A stretch of 64,000 nt of DNA, from the NCBI GenBank assembly GCA_016709305.1, contig JADJNA010000058.1, positions 17,415 to 81,414 of the forward strand, given 5' to 3'. Below the pieces are notes generated by a model. It was not told where the DNA came from and ran no database searches. It was given only the letters and a program-made list of their open reading frames with translations. The stretch's first letter is position 1, and each line of letters begins with the position of its first letter. Positions 51,369 through 59,677 of this stretch are shown piece after piece. A program made the position numbers and the translations under genes. Source of the DNA: Candidatus Villigracilis saccharophilus. Lineage in GTDB: Bacteria; Chloroflexota; Anaerolineae; Anaerolineales; Villigracilaceae.

Positions 51369-52241
51369 TTAATCGTAAGTGATCTCTTCGCCTCTCACAG
51401 TCATCTTGCGACGGCGATATGCCCAGCACATATATGAAACAGAAACAAAATACGAGGCGGGCAAGCGGCTCAAGCCAACGATCTTGGTATCCAGCACGGT
51501 TGTTTTGCCGCCAAATCCCATCGGGCCGATTCCCATTTCGTTGGCTTCACTGGTCAGGCGTTCTTCCAACTCGGCGATCTTCGGGTCGGTATTGCGTGTG
51601 CCCATTTCACTGAACAACACTTCTTTGGATTTAATATATGAGGAACCGCGGTCACCGCCGATGGACACGCCCAAAATGCCTGGCGCGCATCCCTGTCCCT
51701 GCGCCTTTTGCACCGCATCCAAAACTACTTTGCGCACGCCAGCCAGGTCACGCCCCGCGCCAATGGAATTATCCGGCAGGGAGTATTGACGGCCAACATT
51801 CTCGCATCCGCCGCCCTTGAGCATCAACTCGATGGTGAGATCATCGCCTTCCACTTCTTCAAAATGGACATAGGGGAAGTCGTCGCCGCCGAGGTTGTTG
51901 CCTGTGTTTTTGTCGTAGATGGCGTCCACGGCATTCGGTCGCATATAGGACCGTTTGGTGGCTTCCGCCATCGCAGAGCGGATCTGCTCCTTGAGCTTGA
52001 TCGTGGACAACCCGACCGGATAATGCACATAAAAAATAGGCGTGCCCGTATCCTGACAGATCGGCGTGGACTGGGCGCGGGAGAGATCAATATTCTTGAG
52101 AATGGTCTCCAACGCCCCGCGCGCCGGGGAGCCTGGTTCTTCCTTTTCGATCGATGCGCGCAAGCGCTTCTCCACATCCGGCGGCAGGCTGGATGATGTG
52201 CGGCGGATCAATTCCAAAATTTCATTTGTCAAATCTCGCAT
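51369..52241 (-). CDS. fumA: Class I fumarate hydratase, alpha (N-terminal) subunit
   Basis: A 290-residue [4Fe-4S]-type fumarase alpha subunit. Cluster-ligand cysteines are recognisable in STPICQDTGTPIFYV, GGGCENVGRQY and GCAPGILGVSIGGDRG. Other conserved parts are MRPNAVDAIYDKNTGNN, SKEVLFSEMGTRN and NEMGIGPMGFGGKTTVL. The start at 52241 is chosen because GGAGGT precedes it; the frame stays open 29 more codons with repeat-like sequence. Oxygen-sensitive fumarases are typical of anaerobes and facultative bacteria. It forms an operon with the beta subunit. Confidence 0.94.
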   Translation of the reverse strand: MRDLTNEILELIRRTSSSLPPDVEKRLRASIEKEEPGSPARGALETILKNIDLSRAQSTPICQDTGTPIFYVHYPVGLSTIKLKEQIRSAMAEATKRSYMRPNAVDAIYDKNTGNNLGGDDFPYVHFEEVEGDDLTIELMLKGGGCENVGRQYSLPDNSIGAGRDLAGVRKVVLDAVQKAQGQGCAPGILGVSIGGDRGSSYIKSKEVLFSEMGTRNTDPKIAELEERLTSEANEMGIGPMGFGGKTTVLDTKIVGLSRLPASYFVSVSYMCWAYRRRKMTVRGEEITYD

Positions 52242-52825
52242 GGAAACCTCCAGTGTTGATAACTCGCCTTGCGCAGTGTCGTTCTGAGCGGAGCAAAGAA
52301 CCTCTACAAGTGTTGCAGAGACCCTCACCGCACTGGCCCGCGGCGCAAGTGTCGCCGCTTAGGTGCGTAAGGTGAGTTGATAATTATCATAATCCCGAAG
52401 ATGGGAAAAAGCCATATAAATATTCGGCTGACCCGGGATTTTCAAATGCCATTCTATTCTATGATGTATGGATGGAATGTGACCGCTTTTATTTTTTTTC
52501 GCTCTCCAGCGAGTAACCGGCGCTGGTTAGTTTTTTCAGCCCAAGCCATTCAAAGTTTTGAGAAAAATATTTGGTGAAGTTGCTCCACTTCGGGTCATCA
52601 CAGGATAATAACAAGATCTTGCCCCGAAATACAACAGGGTTGAATTCTAAGTACGCCGAAATTTCTTTTCAATATCGGCGTATGTGGGTATAGAACTCAT
52701 CGTTTTTTGCCCTTTGAGCTTTTGTGAGGTTACTGTTTGGTAGCAGAAAAGCCCAGCAGCCAGTCCGCGCTGTGTTGGTTGCGGCGTAGTGAGAATAACT
52801 TTTGCCATCAGATATTTGAGAATTT
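52242..52825. other. Gene-free stretch with repeat fragments
   Basis: About 580 bases without a convincing gene. It has a GTTCTGAGCGGAGCAAAGAA-type repeat fragment near 52280, AT-rich sequence in the middle, and at 52751-52777 a copy of the CCAGTCCGCGCTGTGTTG repeat that also follows the next two minus-strand genes. This part is the downstream flank of the DUF1905 gene. Confidence 0.6.
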
Positions 52826-53101
52826 TTATTCCTCGCGTTGGCCTTCACTTAACAGCACCGTCACGCTTGTTCCAGGCTCAATTCCACAGTCTTTCATCCA
52901 TTTGGCTCCCAAGCGAAGAAAATAGTCTTGTCCCAATGCACCAAGCGTACCACGTACTGGAATCCCATTTATGGTTCCTGTGACATGAAAGCGTGGTTTT
53001 GCTCCCCAAACATCACGCGGTGAGAATGGAATCGCTACAAACGTGAATCTACCTTCTCTCTGTACTATTGCGTCAAACATCTTCTTGATGGTTTCGCTCA
53101 T
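52826..53101 (-). CDS. DUF1905 domain protein
   Basis: A 91-residue protein consisting of one DUF1905 domain: REGRFTFVAIPFSPRDVWG, KPRFHVTGTINGIPVRGTLGALG, YFLRLGAKWMKDCGIEPGTSVTVLLSEG. The fold is a small beta barrel; the function is unknown, although the domain is often fused to YdeI-type proteins. It is the first of three small same-strand genes that look acquired, each followed by a copy of a shared repeat. Confidence 0.85.
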   Translation of the reverse strand: MSETIKKMFDAIVQREGRFTFVAIPFSPRDVWGAKPRFHVTGTINGIPVRGTLGALGQDYFLRLGAKWMKDCGIEPGTSVTVLLSEGQREE

Positions 53102-53183
53102 TTTGATATTTTGTTTCTACAGGTATTTATGATTTTGGAAAAAAAACAGCCAAAGGTTTGCGTTATCCGCGTGTGGGCAGTCG

Positions 53184-53280
53184 TGTGTCTCGACACGCTG
53201 AGCCGCAGAGCGAGACGAACCGACGACAACCAGACTCTGCCTGGGCAGAATCCCCAGTGTCCAGTCCGCGCTGTGTTGAG
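53184..53280. repeat. Cassette-associated repeat, copy 2
   Basis: It shares two blocks with 54242-54332: a GTCTCGACACGCTGAGCCGC-type hairpin (GTCTCG/CGAGAC ends) with GACGAACCG, then CCCCAGTGTCCAGTCCGCGC followed by TGTGTTGAG. It sits directly 3' of the alpha/beta hydrolase gene. The second block alone is present at 52751-52777. Confidence 0.75.
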
Positions 53281-53301
53281 TACGGCTTGTCTTGTGAGTA
53301 G

Positions 53302-54075
53302 TCAAGACTTAGACCCAAAGAAATTTAAGATTTCATGAGCAACTTTCAGAGGATGTGTCATTGTCGGGATATGACCCGCTCCTGCGAGAACAGACAATTT
53401 CGCATTAGGAAGAAGTTCGGAAAGTTGGCGCGCTTCTTCAACTGGTACGATGTTATCGGCTTCGCCATGTAAGATGAGCGTGGATTGGGAAACACGGCTC
53501 AATTCATTACGTAAATCTATTTCGCCAGCGGAGAGATACAAGGCAATTGCGGCTGCCTGGGAAGCACGGTCAAGAGTTTGCCGTCCCCAACGTTTGATGT
53601 GGTCACTATCTGGCTCTGGAACACAGGCTTCAACAAAACGATCAAGTGTGGCTGGATAAGCCTTACGCAACCCCAAAAGAAATAAATCCTTTTCTGGAGA
53701 TGTCTCACGGAAATACATCCCATCTACGATTACCAATCCTGTGATTCGTTTTGGATATTTAAGAGCCGCTCCCAAAGCGGTGAGCGCTCCAGCAGACTCT
53801 GCTGCCAGCACACAATTCTCAACATTATAGGCGTCGAGTACTACAAAGACATCATCCACTAGTCTGTTGAAAGTGATGGATTCCACTGGCGTGACCGTTG
53901 CGCCTGCACCCCTATGATCATAAGCGATGGTACGCCAACTCTGACTTAGGATGGCGAAGGGTTCAGCCCATAACTCCCAACTTCCAATCCAACCGCCAAT
54001 CCCCACGATGACGGGCGATGTTGTTGAGCCAAATGCCGTGGAATAAATCTTTGTATTCCCAACGGTTATAAACAT
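53302..54075 (-). CDS. Alpha/beta fold hydrolase
   Basis: A 257-residue soluble hydrolase. The oxyanion segment is IVGIGGWIGSWELWAEP, the nucleophile elbow is VLAAESAGALTAL (Ser in AESAG), the acid is probably in LILHGEADNIVPVEEA, and the catalytic His is in AGAGHIPTMTHP. The cap region is short and helical. The substrate is unknown; relatives include esterases, lactonases and haloperoxidase-like enzymes. AGGAGG seven bases before the ATG at 54075 fixes the start. It is flanked on both sides by copies of the 53184/54242 repeat. Confidence 0.9.
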   Translation of the reverse strand: MFITVGNTKIYSTAFGSTTSPVIVGIGGWIGSWELWAEPFAILSQSWRTIAYDHRGAGATVTPVESITFNRLVDDVFVVLDAYNVENCVLAAESAGALTALGAALKYPKRITGLVIVDGMYFRETSPEKDLFLLGLRKAYPATLDRFVEACVPEPDSDHIKRWGRQTLDRASQAAAIALYLSAGEIDLRNELSRVSQSTLILHGEADNIVPVEEARQLSELLPNAKLSVLAGAGHIPTMTHPLKVAHEILNFFGSKS

Positions 54076-54241
54076 CGTAAGCCTCCTACGCACTAAAAAC
54101 GGAACGTCAACTCTAATTTCGTCAGCCGCCTAACGGTTTACGTCATCGTCCCCGAGAGTGATCTTGCCGAGAGTGATCTTCCCGAGCGGGATCGCGCAAC
54201 ACCCTGTGGGTATGCCCCTGCGGGGTACGCTGGAATGGGTA

Positions 54242-54332
54242 TGTGTCTCGACCCGGTGAGCCGAAGAGCGAGACGAACCGTCGACAACCAAACAGACTGA
54301 ATCCCCAGCATCCAGTCCGCACTATGTTGGGC
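54242..54332. repeat. Cassette-associated repeat, copy 1
   Basis: It matches copy 2 over both blocks (GAGCGAGACGAACCG and CCAGTCCGCACTATGTTG). On the minus strand it begins GCCCAAC (54332-54326), 9 bases after the RibD-C gene's stop. GTTAGGC lies further along at 54134-54128. These look like outer attC heptamers, but the inner boxes do not pair. Confidence 0.7.
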
Positions 54333-54341
54333 GGATCTTCG

Positions 54342-54899
54342 CTATCTTGTTCGATAACGAAGGAAAACCATGCCGTTGCCAAAGCGGCGCTCCTCCAAAA
54401 GCTCGAGTTCCAATCGAACGTTGTCAGGCAGGGCTCGTTTGCCGCCTCCCACCAGAATCGGGATAAGGAAAAAATTGCACTCATCAATCAACCCAGCCCG
54501 GAAGGCGTGGGCGGCGAGTTCAGGACCGCCTATTGTAATGTCATGTTGGGCAGTTTTTTTCAGCTGTCGAATTGTTTCCGGATCGAACGTTCGCTCAAGC
54601 TGCGTTTTGCGAGTAGAGATAGTCTCCAGAGTTCTGGAGTACACGATTTTGTTGGCCGCTTGCCAGATATCAGCGAAGTCACGCCTGAGTGGAGACTCCG
54701 CGGCCAGATTGGGATCAGTCTCCCACACCATCATGGTCTCATACATTCGCCGTCCATACAGATGAGTACGCGTTGCCCGCACGAGGTTAGTGATAAATCT
54801 GAAATATTCCTCACTTGGCTCTGTCCAGTCAAACTTACCATCCTTGTCCTCGGTATATCCGTCGAGTGACGTGTTCGCCACATAAATCAAATTAGCCAT
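54342..54899 (-). CDS. Dihydrofolate reductase-fold protein, RibD C-terminal type
   Basis: A 185-residue RibD_C/DHFR-fold protein: LIYVANTSLDGYTEDKDG at the N-terminus (family SLDGY), RTHLYGRRMYETMMVWE (GRxxYE), NKIVYSRTLE, and ITIGGPELAAHAFRAGLIDEC (GGxxLA, NAD(P) site), ending in LIPILVGGGKRALP and FGNGMVFLRY. Such stand-alone proteins are NAD(P)H-dependent reductases of unknown substrate, common in mobile gene cassettes. It lies between the triple hairpin and a cassette-type repeat. Confidence 0.9.
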   Translation of the reverse strand: MANLIYVANTSLDGYTEDKDGKFDWTEPSEEYFRFITNLVRATRTHLYGRRMYETMMVWETDPNLAAESPLRRDFADIWQAANKIVYSRTLETISTRKTQLERTFDPETIRQLKKTAQHDITIGGPELAAHAFRAGLIDECNFFLIPILVGGGKRALPDNVRLELELLEERRFGNGMVFLRYRTR

Positions 54900-54985
54900 A
54901 TTCGACCTCCATATTTATACCTGTAATTCAAATTTCTTCAACAAACCGCGCGAATAGCCTTAGAGCCACCTATGTTTTATACGGC

Positions 54986-55060
54986 GGGGTTTTATATAAA
55001 ACCCCATTTTGGGATAACCACCCAAAATGGGACATTACAGAAATATATCTGCAATGTCCC
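54986..55060. repeat. Three back-to-back perfect hairpins
   Basis: GGGGTTTTATATAAAACCCC (54986-55005) is a perfect palindrome. CATTTTGGG/CCCAAAATG (55005-55029) has a 7-base loop. GGGACATT/AATGTCCC (55029-55060) has an inner CAGA/TCTG stem. Adjacent hairpins share a single base. They lie downstream of the FemAB-like gene (minus) and upstream of the RibD-C gene. No run of T follows, so a simple terminator is not the obvious explanation. Confidence 0.85.
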
Positions 55061-55090
55061 ATATATGGATTATAAAACAAGCCGTGAGAT

Positions 55091-56101
55091 TTAATTATGC
55101 GTCAACTTCACTCTCATTACATACTTATTCACCGCGCCGAAGCGGTATTTGTATTCTTCGTCGCCGCGCATGAAATCAAATTCATGGCGTTTGTTTTCGC
55201 AGGCCCACTGTAAAACGTGACCGAGCAAGACCCAGCCCGGGGAAAGATCCATAAAATCGCGGTTGACCCCGGCGTTATAACCCCACAACTTGCCGTTGTA
55301 ATCAAAATTGAGCGCGGCCGCGATGCGTTGTCCATCCGCTTCGAGGAAGGCCAGCCAAAGCCAGCCGTTCTCCTGTGCGGCGCGGATCACGGCCCGCATT
55401 TGGTTGCGCATGGGCTCATGTAAAAAGCCCGCCTTGCCCTGGTCCTGTTCCATCAAACCGAGAAAGGCGTCTATTTCTGCATCCACATCGGCCATGTCTG
55501 AGATGAACCAGCGCACGCCGCGTCCACTTTCTTCAGCGCGGCGCATTTTACGGCGGATCTCGTGGCGTTGTTTCTTTTCGACGCGCGAGAGATATTCATC
55601 AAAGTCACCGTTCAAGGCAATGCGCGGCGTGGGGCGGTAGATCTCTTCGACATGAGTCCAGCCGCGTTTGGCGGCTTCATCTCGAAGGGCGGTTAATGTG
55701 GTGGATGAATCGGGTATGTTATACCAATCGACAGCGCGCCATTTATCGGTTAAGGTTGAGGCGAGAAAATCAAACAGTCCGCAGAGGAAGCTGGCATGGT
55801 CATCAGCATGCACGATCAGGTCAAGATAATCGGATATTTCAATACTGCCGTTCAGTAAAAGCGCCTGACGGCCGTCGTATTCCGCGATGAATAGCGGCGC
55901 GATACCAATCAGCTTTTCATCCTCGCGGGCGCTGACGAGTACCAGTTCAGCCTGAGGCCATTCGCCGCCGCCGCGATGCTCCCACCAGACGCGTTGATAT
56001 TCATAACGTAAAAAAGGGTTCTCGCTGACCGAACCTGTTAACAGGTTGTTCCATTCCTGTGAATCAATTTCAGAAAAATCATTGTGAAGTGTATATTTCA
56101 T
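55091..56101 (-). CDS. FemAB/GNAT-like acyltransferase (BioF2-like, Acetyltransf_6)
   Basis: A 336-residue protein with two GNAT-like halves. The C-terminal half carries the signature: QRHEIRRKMRRAEESGRGVRW, a helix with FLGLMEQDQGKAGFLHE, WLAFLEADGQRIAAALNFDY, LWGYNAGVNRDFMDLSPGWVLLGHVLQWA and EFDFMRGDEEYKYRFGAVNKY. Family members act in polysaccharide or cell-wall modification and are often called CelD/BcsL-like. TGGTAAAAT, an extended -10 box, ends 9 bases before the ATG with no Shine-Dalgarno. The acceptor is unknown. Confidence 0.88.
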   Translation of the reverse strand: MKYTLHNDFSEIDSQEWNNLLTGSVSENPFLRYEYQRVWWEHRGGGEWPQAELVLVSAREDEKLIGIAPLFIAEYDGRQALLLNGSIEISDYLDLIVHADDHASFLCGLFDFLASTLTDKWRAVDWYNIPDSSTTLTALRDEAAKRGWTHVEEIYRPTPRIALNGDFDEYLSRVEKKQRHEIRRKMRRAEESGRGVRWFISDMADVDAEIDAFLGLMEQDQGKAGFLHEPMRNQMRAVIRAAQENGWLWLAFLEADGQRIAAALNFDYNGKLWGYNAGVNRDFMDLSPGWVLLGHVLQWACENKRHEFDFMRGDEEYKYRFGAVNKYVMRVKLTHN

Positions 56102-56110
56102 GGCCGCCGA

Positions 56111-56116
56111 ATTTTA
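56111..56116 (-). promoter_or_regulatory. Extended -10 box of the FemAB-like gene
   Basis: TGGTAAAAT on the minus strand (TAAAAT 56116-56111) ends 9 bases before the ATG: a near-leaderless layout. Confidence 0.5.
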
Positions 56117-56235
56117 CCAGTTATAATGATGTGAAAATGCAAAAAAACTGACAGGTTTCCATTATGCGCCTGCAAATCAATTCGCGTTCTGTGAAAACCC
56201 GTCAGATTTGATATGCGCTCAGGGATTATTCTTAC

Positions 56236-58678
56236 ATGACTCTCGATCTAACACTATCGCCGCTTTATCGAATCAACGGGCAGGAAATCGCCAGCCTGCC
56301 TGGTTTGCTCGTGCAATATCCCCCGCGTAACCCCGCGCGCGGGCGCGAGCAGGACCGCCTTGTTGTGTATTTGCTGCTGACGGGCACGGCTGTTTTTTCC
56401 ACATCCGAATATATGCAGGTCGCGCAGGATGCCGCGAACATCTTTTTCCAAACTCCGCGCACACTGACAGGCGCGTTACGCGCCGCAACCGAATCGGTAA
56501 ATAAGACTCTGCTTGAACGCAACATGAAGTCCACCTCGCGCGGTCAATACGCGGTTGGCTGGCTCGTACTAGGTGCACTGCGCGATTCGCAGCTGACCCT
56601 CTCCATGAGCGGCCCCATGCACGCGTATGTATACGGTCAAAATGAAACACGTCACATCCACGAGCCAAACGTATCGGGTAAAGGGCTGGGTACGAACCAG
56701 ACCATTAATATCCATTACACACAAACCCAATTGAGCGCGGGGATCGTTTGATCTTTTGGGGAGAGCGCCCAGCGCCTGGGACAGTACCCTTGGCGCGCTG
56801 ACACAATCTTCATTGGCAGCCCTGCACCACCGATTAAAGTCCCTGACCAGCGCCGATCTTAACGCGGTCCTGATTCAGGCATCGGATGGCAGCGGGAATT
56901 TAAATCTCCTGAAAGCGGATGTCCAATCAAAAGCAGATGTCAAGTTGGAAATGCCAGCGCCCGCGGACTTAAGCCCGAAGCAGACTGTGCAAAATGAAAC
57001 ACTCCCCACCCCCGAAGAAGATCCCGCTCCCGCGCTGGACGCGCATCTTGTTCAAGCATCCGCGTACACCATCCCTCCGCAAAAGGAAGAAATCAATGCT
57101 GCGGAAGAGGGTCGCGCCAACCCATCAAAAGATCAGCCGCGTGTTACCGCGCCGCGCGCATTCCCGGCGTCCATTCCAAGAGCCCAGGCACCGAAGCAAC
57201 CCGTCGCGATCGAATCAGAGACCGAAGGACTTGAACCGTCCGCGGAAGTAGAATTGCCCGCGCTCGAAAAAATCGTCGAGCCGGTAAGAACAAGGCAGCC
57301 AAGAACCCGCCGCGAGACCCCCGCGTGGACCCGGCAAACAGCCAAGCTGGCCGCAAACGGCATTCAATCAACACGCCGTTTAAACACGAATCTCGGCAAC
57401 AGACTCATGAATTTTCTGCCGCGTTTGTTACCCGGCAGTGAGGATGGTACTCAGACCAACTCGCCATCCACAACCATCATGATGTTCATGGCCATCCTGA
57501 TCCCATTGATGGTGGTTACGATCGCCAGTGTGGTTTACCTGCGCTATGGCAGAAGTCAGCAGTACGAAACCTACCTCGCACAGGCGAACGAGATGAAGAA
57601 TCAAGCCCTTGCACTGACCGACCCGGTGGAACAACGCAATGCCTGGGAAAATGTGATCAACAGCGTTAATATTGCAGAGTCGCACCGCGAAACCTCAGAC
57701 ACGATCACCCTTCGCCAGGAAGCCGATGCCAACCTTGACCGATTATTAGGCATCACGCGTCTGCAATTCAACCCGGCTTTCAGCAGCAGGATCGGCATAG
57801 ATATCAGCCGCATGGCAGCCAATGAAATGGATCTGTATCTGCTCAACGCTGTGAACGGCGAAGTTCTGCGCGCTGTGCCGGTAAAAAGCGGCCACGGGTT
57901 TGAAGTGGACACCAAATTCAATTGCAAACCAGGCGTGTATGACCGCGTAACGGTCGGGCCGCTGGTGGATATTCTTGCGCTGCCAAATCTAAATTCGATC
58001 AATGCCACGGTACTTGGCGTTGACGCAACCGGCAATCTTTTATATTGCGCCCCGGAACAAGTGGCCCAAGCCATTCCCCTGCCCATCCCGGATACCAACT
58101 GGGGACGTGTCACAGCCTTCGTTTTGGATGCGGGAAATCTTTATGTACTGGACGCGCCTGCCCGCGCAGTATGGGTATACACCGGCGAAGACACCGCATT
58201 CATCGACCAGCCGTACTTCTTCTTTGGCGGACAAACTCCCGAGAAACAGGATGTGATCGACCTGGTTGTCAGCGGCGATAATCTGTACATGCTGCACGCG
58301 GACGGACATCTGTCAACCTGCTCATACAGCCGTATCCTGTCTGTCTCCACCCGTTGTCAGGACCCAACCCCTTACATTAATACGTTCCCGGCTTACGGTG
58401 ACAATGACCTGTTCGCCGGCACGAATTTCACGCAATTGCTGTTCACTGCCCTGCCAGATCAATCAATACTCCTGCTCAATGCAGATGCGACACAAACACA
58501 GGGTGTTTTCCGTTTTACGCCGCGCTCCCTCGAGTTACAGAACCAATTCCGCCCGACAACAGGAAACGCAAATCCAATCCCAAGCGGGCAGCCGATCGGG
58601 GCGATCACGGTCGGCACAAATCATGTCTTATATCTGGCAGTTGACGGTCAGGTCTATTTTGCGAACGACATGCCTTGA
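56236..58678 (+). pseudogene. PP2C-like domain membrane protein with extracytoplasmic propeller-like domain, frameshifted
   Basis: Two frames form one protein of about 813 residues. Residues 1-230 resemble a PP2C phosphatase-like domain lacking clear metal-binding Asp residues (LVVYLLLTGTAVFSTSEYMQ, VGWLVLGALRDSQLTLSMSG, GKGLGTNQTINIHYTQ, then GRAPSAWDSTLGAL, SADLNAVLIQASDG). A disordered Pro/Glu-rich linker and one membrane helix (IMMFMAILIPLMVVTIASVVYL) follow, then about 400 residues of beta-strand repeats that look like a propeller. The break at 56739-56762 needs one extra G in each of two GGGG runs. It is probably a membrane sensor; the mechanism is unknown. Confidence 0.65.
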
Positions 58679-58700
58679 GTTTGACCAGCAGGAAATATTT

Positions 58701-59677
58701 ATGAACAATTTCTTTGGCGCGCTCTCAAAACTTTTAAACCAAAATATCCGCCAGACAGCATCTCTGAACCCGCCCAGATCACAAAAAGCAAGGTGCTGGT
58801 GATCGTGTACGATCCTGTGATGGATAAGACGACGGGCAAGACGCTCTCACAGCAGATGACCTGGTACCGCACCACAGACCTGGTCAACGGATTTATCGCT
58901 GACCTGACTCAGATCAGTGGCGGCCTGGCGCGTTATGAGATCGTTCAACGCGTACACGTTGATGAGTTTCCCGCAAAAACAGACGGCTACCGCTACACCC
59001 CGGAAATTTATGAATGTCCTGCGCGGAACAGTCCCACGCACATGCCCCAGGAAGTGGATTACAACGCCATCATCAGCCAATTCAATATTTTACAGCGCGT
59101 GGCAAGGAATGAAATTGATGAAGTCTGGACCTTTGGTTTTCCGCACGCGGGTTTTTACGAATCCACCATGGGCGGACCGGGCGCTTTCTGGTGCAACGCG
59201 CCTCCGTTGAAGAACACTGAAGCCAGCAAGCGCCGTTTCGTGATCATGGGATTTTCATTTGAAAGATATATCGGCGAAATGCTGGAGGCGTACGGCCACC
59301 GCGCAGAATCGATCATGGATAAGGCTTTCAGCAAATTAAGCGGCGATGCGAATTTATGGAAACGCTTCATCCGATATGAAAAGTCCGCGCCCGGTAAAGC
59401 CGCGTGCGGGAACATCCATTTTGCACCCAACAGCCAGCAGGATTACGACTGGAACAATCTGACTCAGGTCAAAAGCGAATGCCATGACTGGCAATTGAAC
59501 TTCCCGAACTTCAAAGGGGATGTGCGTGTGGTTGATTCATCCGAATGGGGCAGCGGTGAAATTCGAGCGCACCACAAGTGGTGGTTCAATCATTTTCCGC
59601 GCGTCGCAGGGCGCAAGAATGGGATCCACAACAATTGGTGGCAGTATGTGGTTGCGCCGCAAAATGTGATTCTATAA
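58701..59677 (+). pseudogene. Uncharacterised protein with an early frameshift
   Basis: About 325 residues if repaired. The start ATG (58701) gives MNNFFGALSKLL. Restoring one A in an AAA run near 58738 makes the frame continue KPKYPPDSISEPAQITKSKV into LVIVYDPVMDKTTGKTLSQQ and the intact rest. I do not recognise the family. Notable parts are VWTFGFPHAGFYESTMGGPG, AFWCNAPPL, ERYIGEMLEAYGHRAESIM, ACGNIHFAPNSQQDYDWNN and HHKWWFNHFPRVAGR, with many aromatics and histidines. No signal peptide is evident. It follows the PP2C-like gene by 22 bases and is likely in the same operon. Confidence 0.6.

Noticed and set aside
52377..52577. A small gene in the 52.2-52.8 kb spacer
   Set aside because: The frame encodes an Ile-rich, low-complexity start with no ribosome-binding site and no family resemblance.
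54128..54332. A canonical integron attC site after the RibD-C gene
   Set aside because: The outer heptamers GCCCAAC and GTTAGGC fit, but the inner boxes next to them are not complementary, the element is about 205 bases, and the other two repeat copies lack a matching right heptamer. I keep it only as a cassette-like observation.
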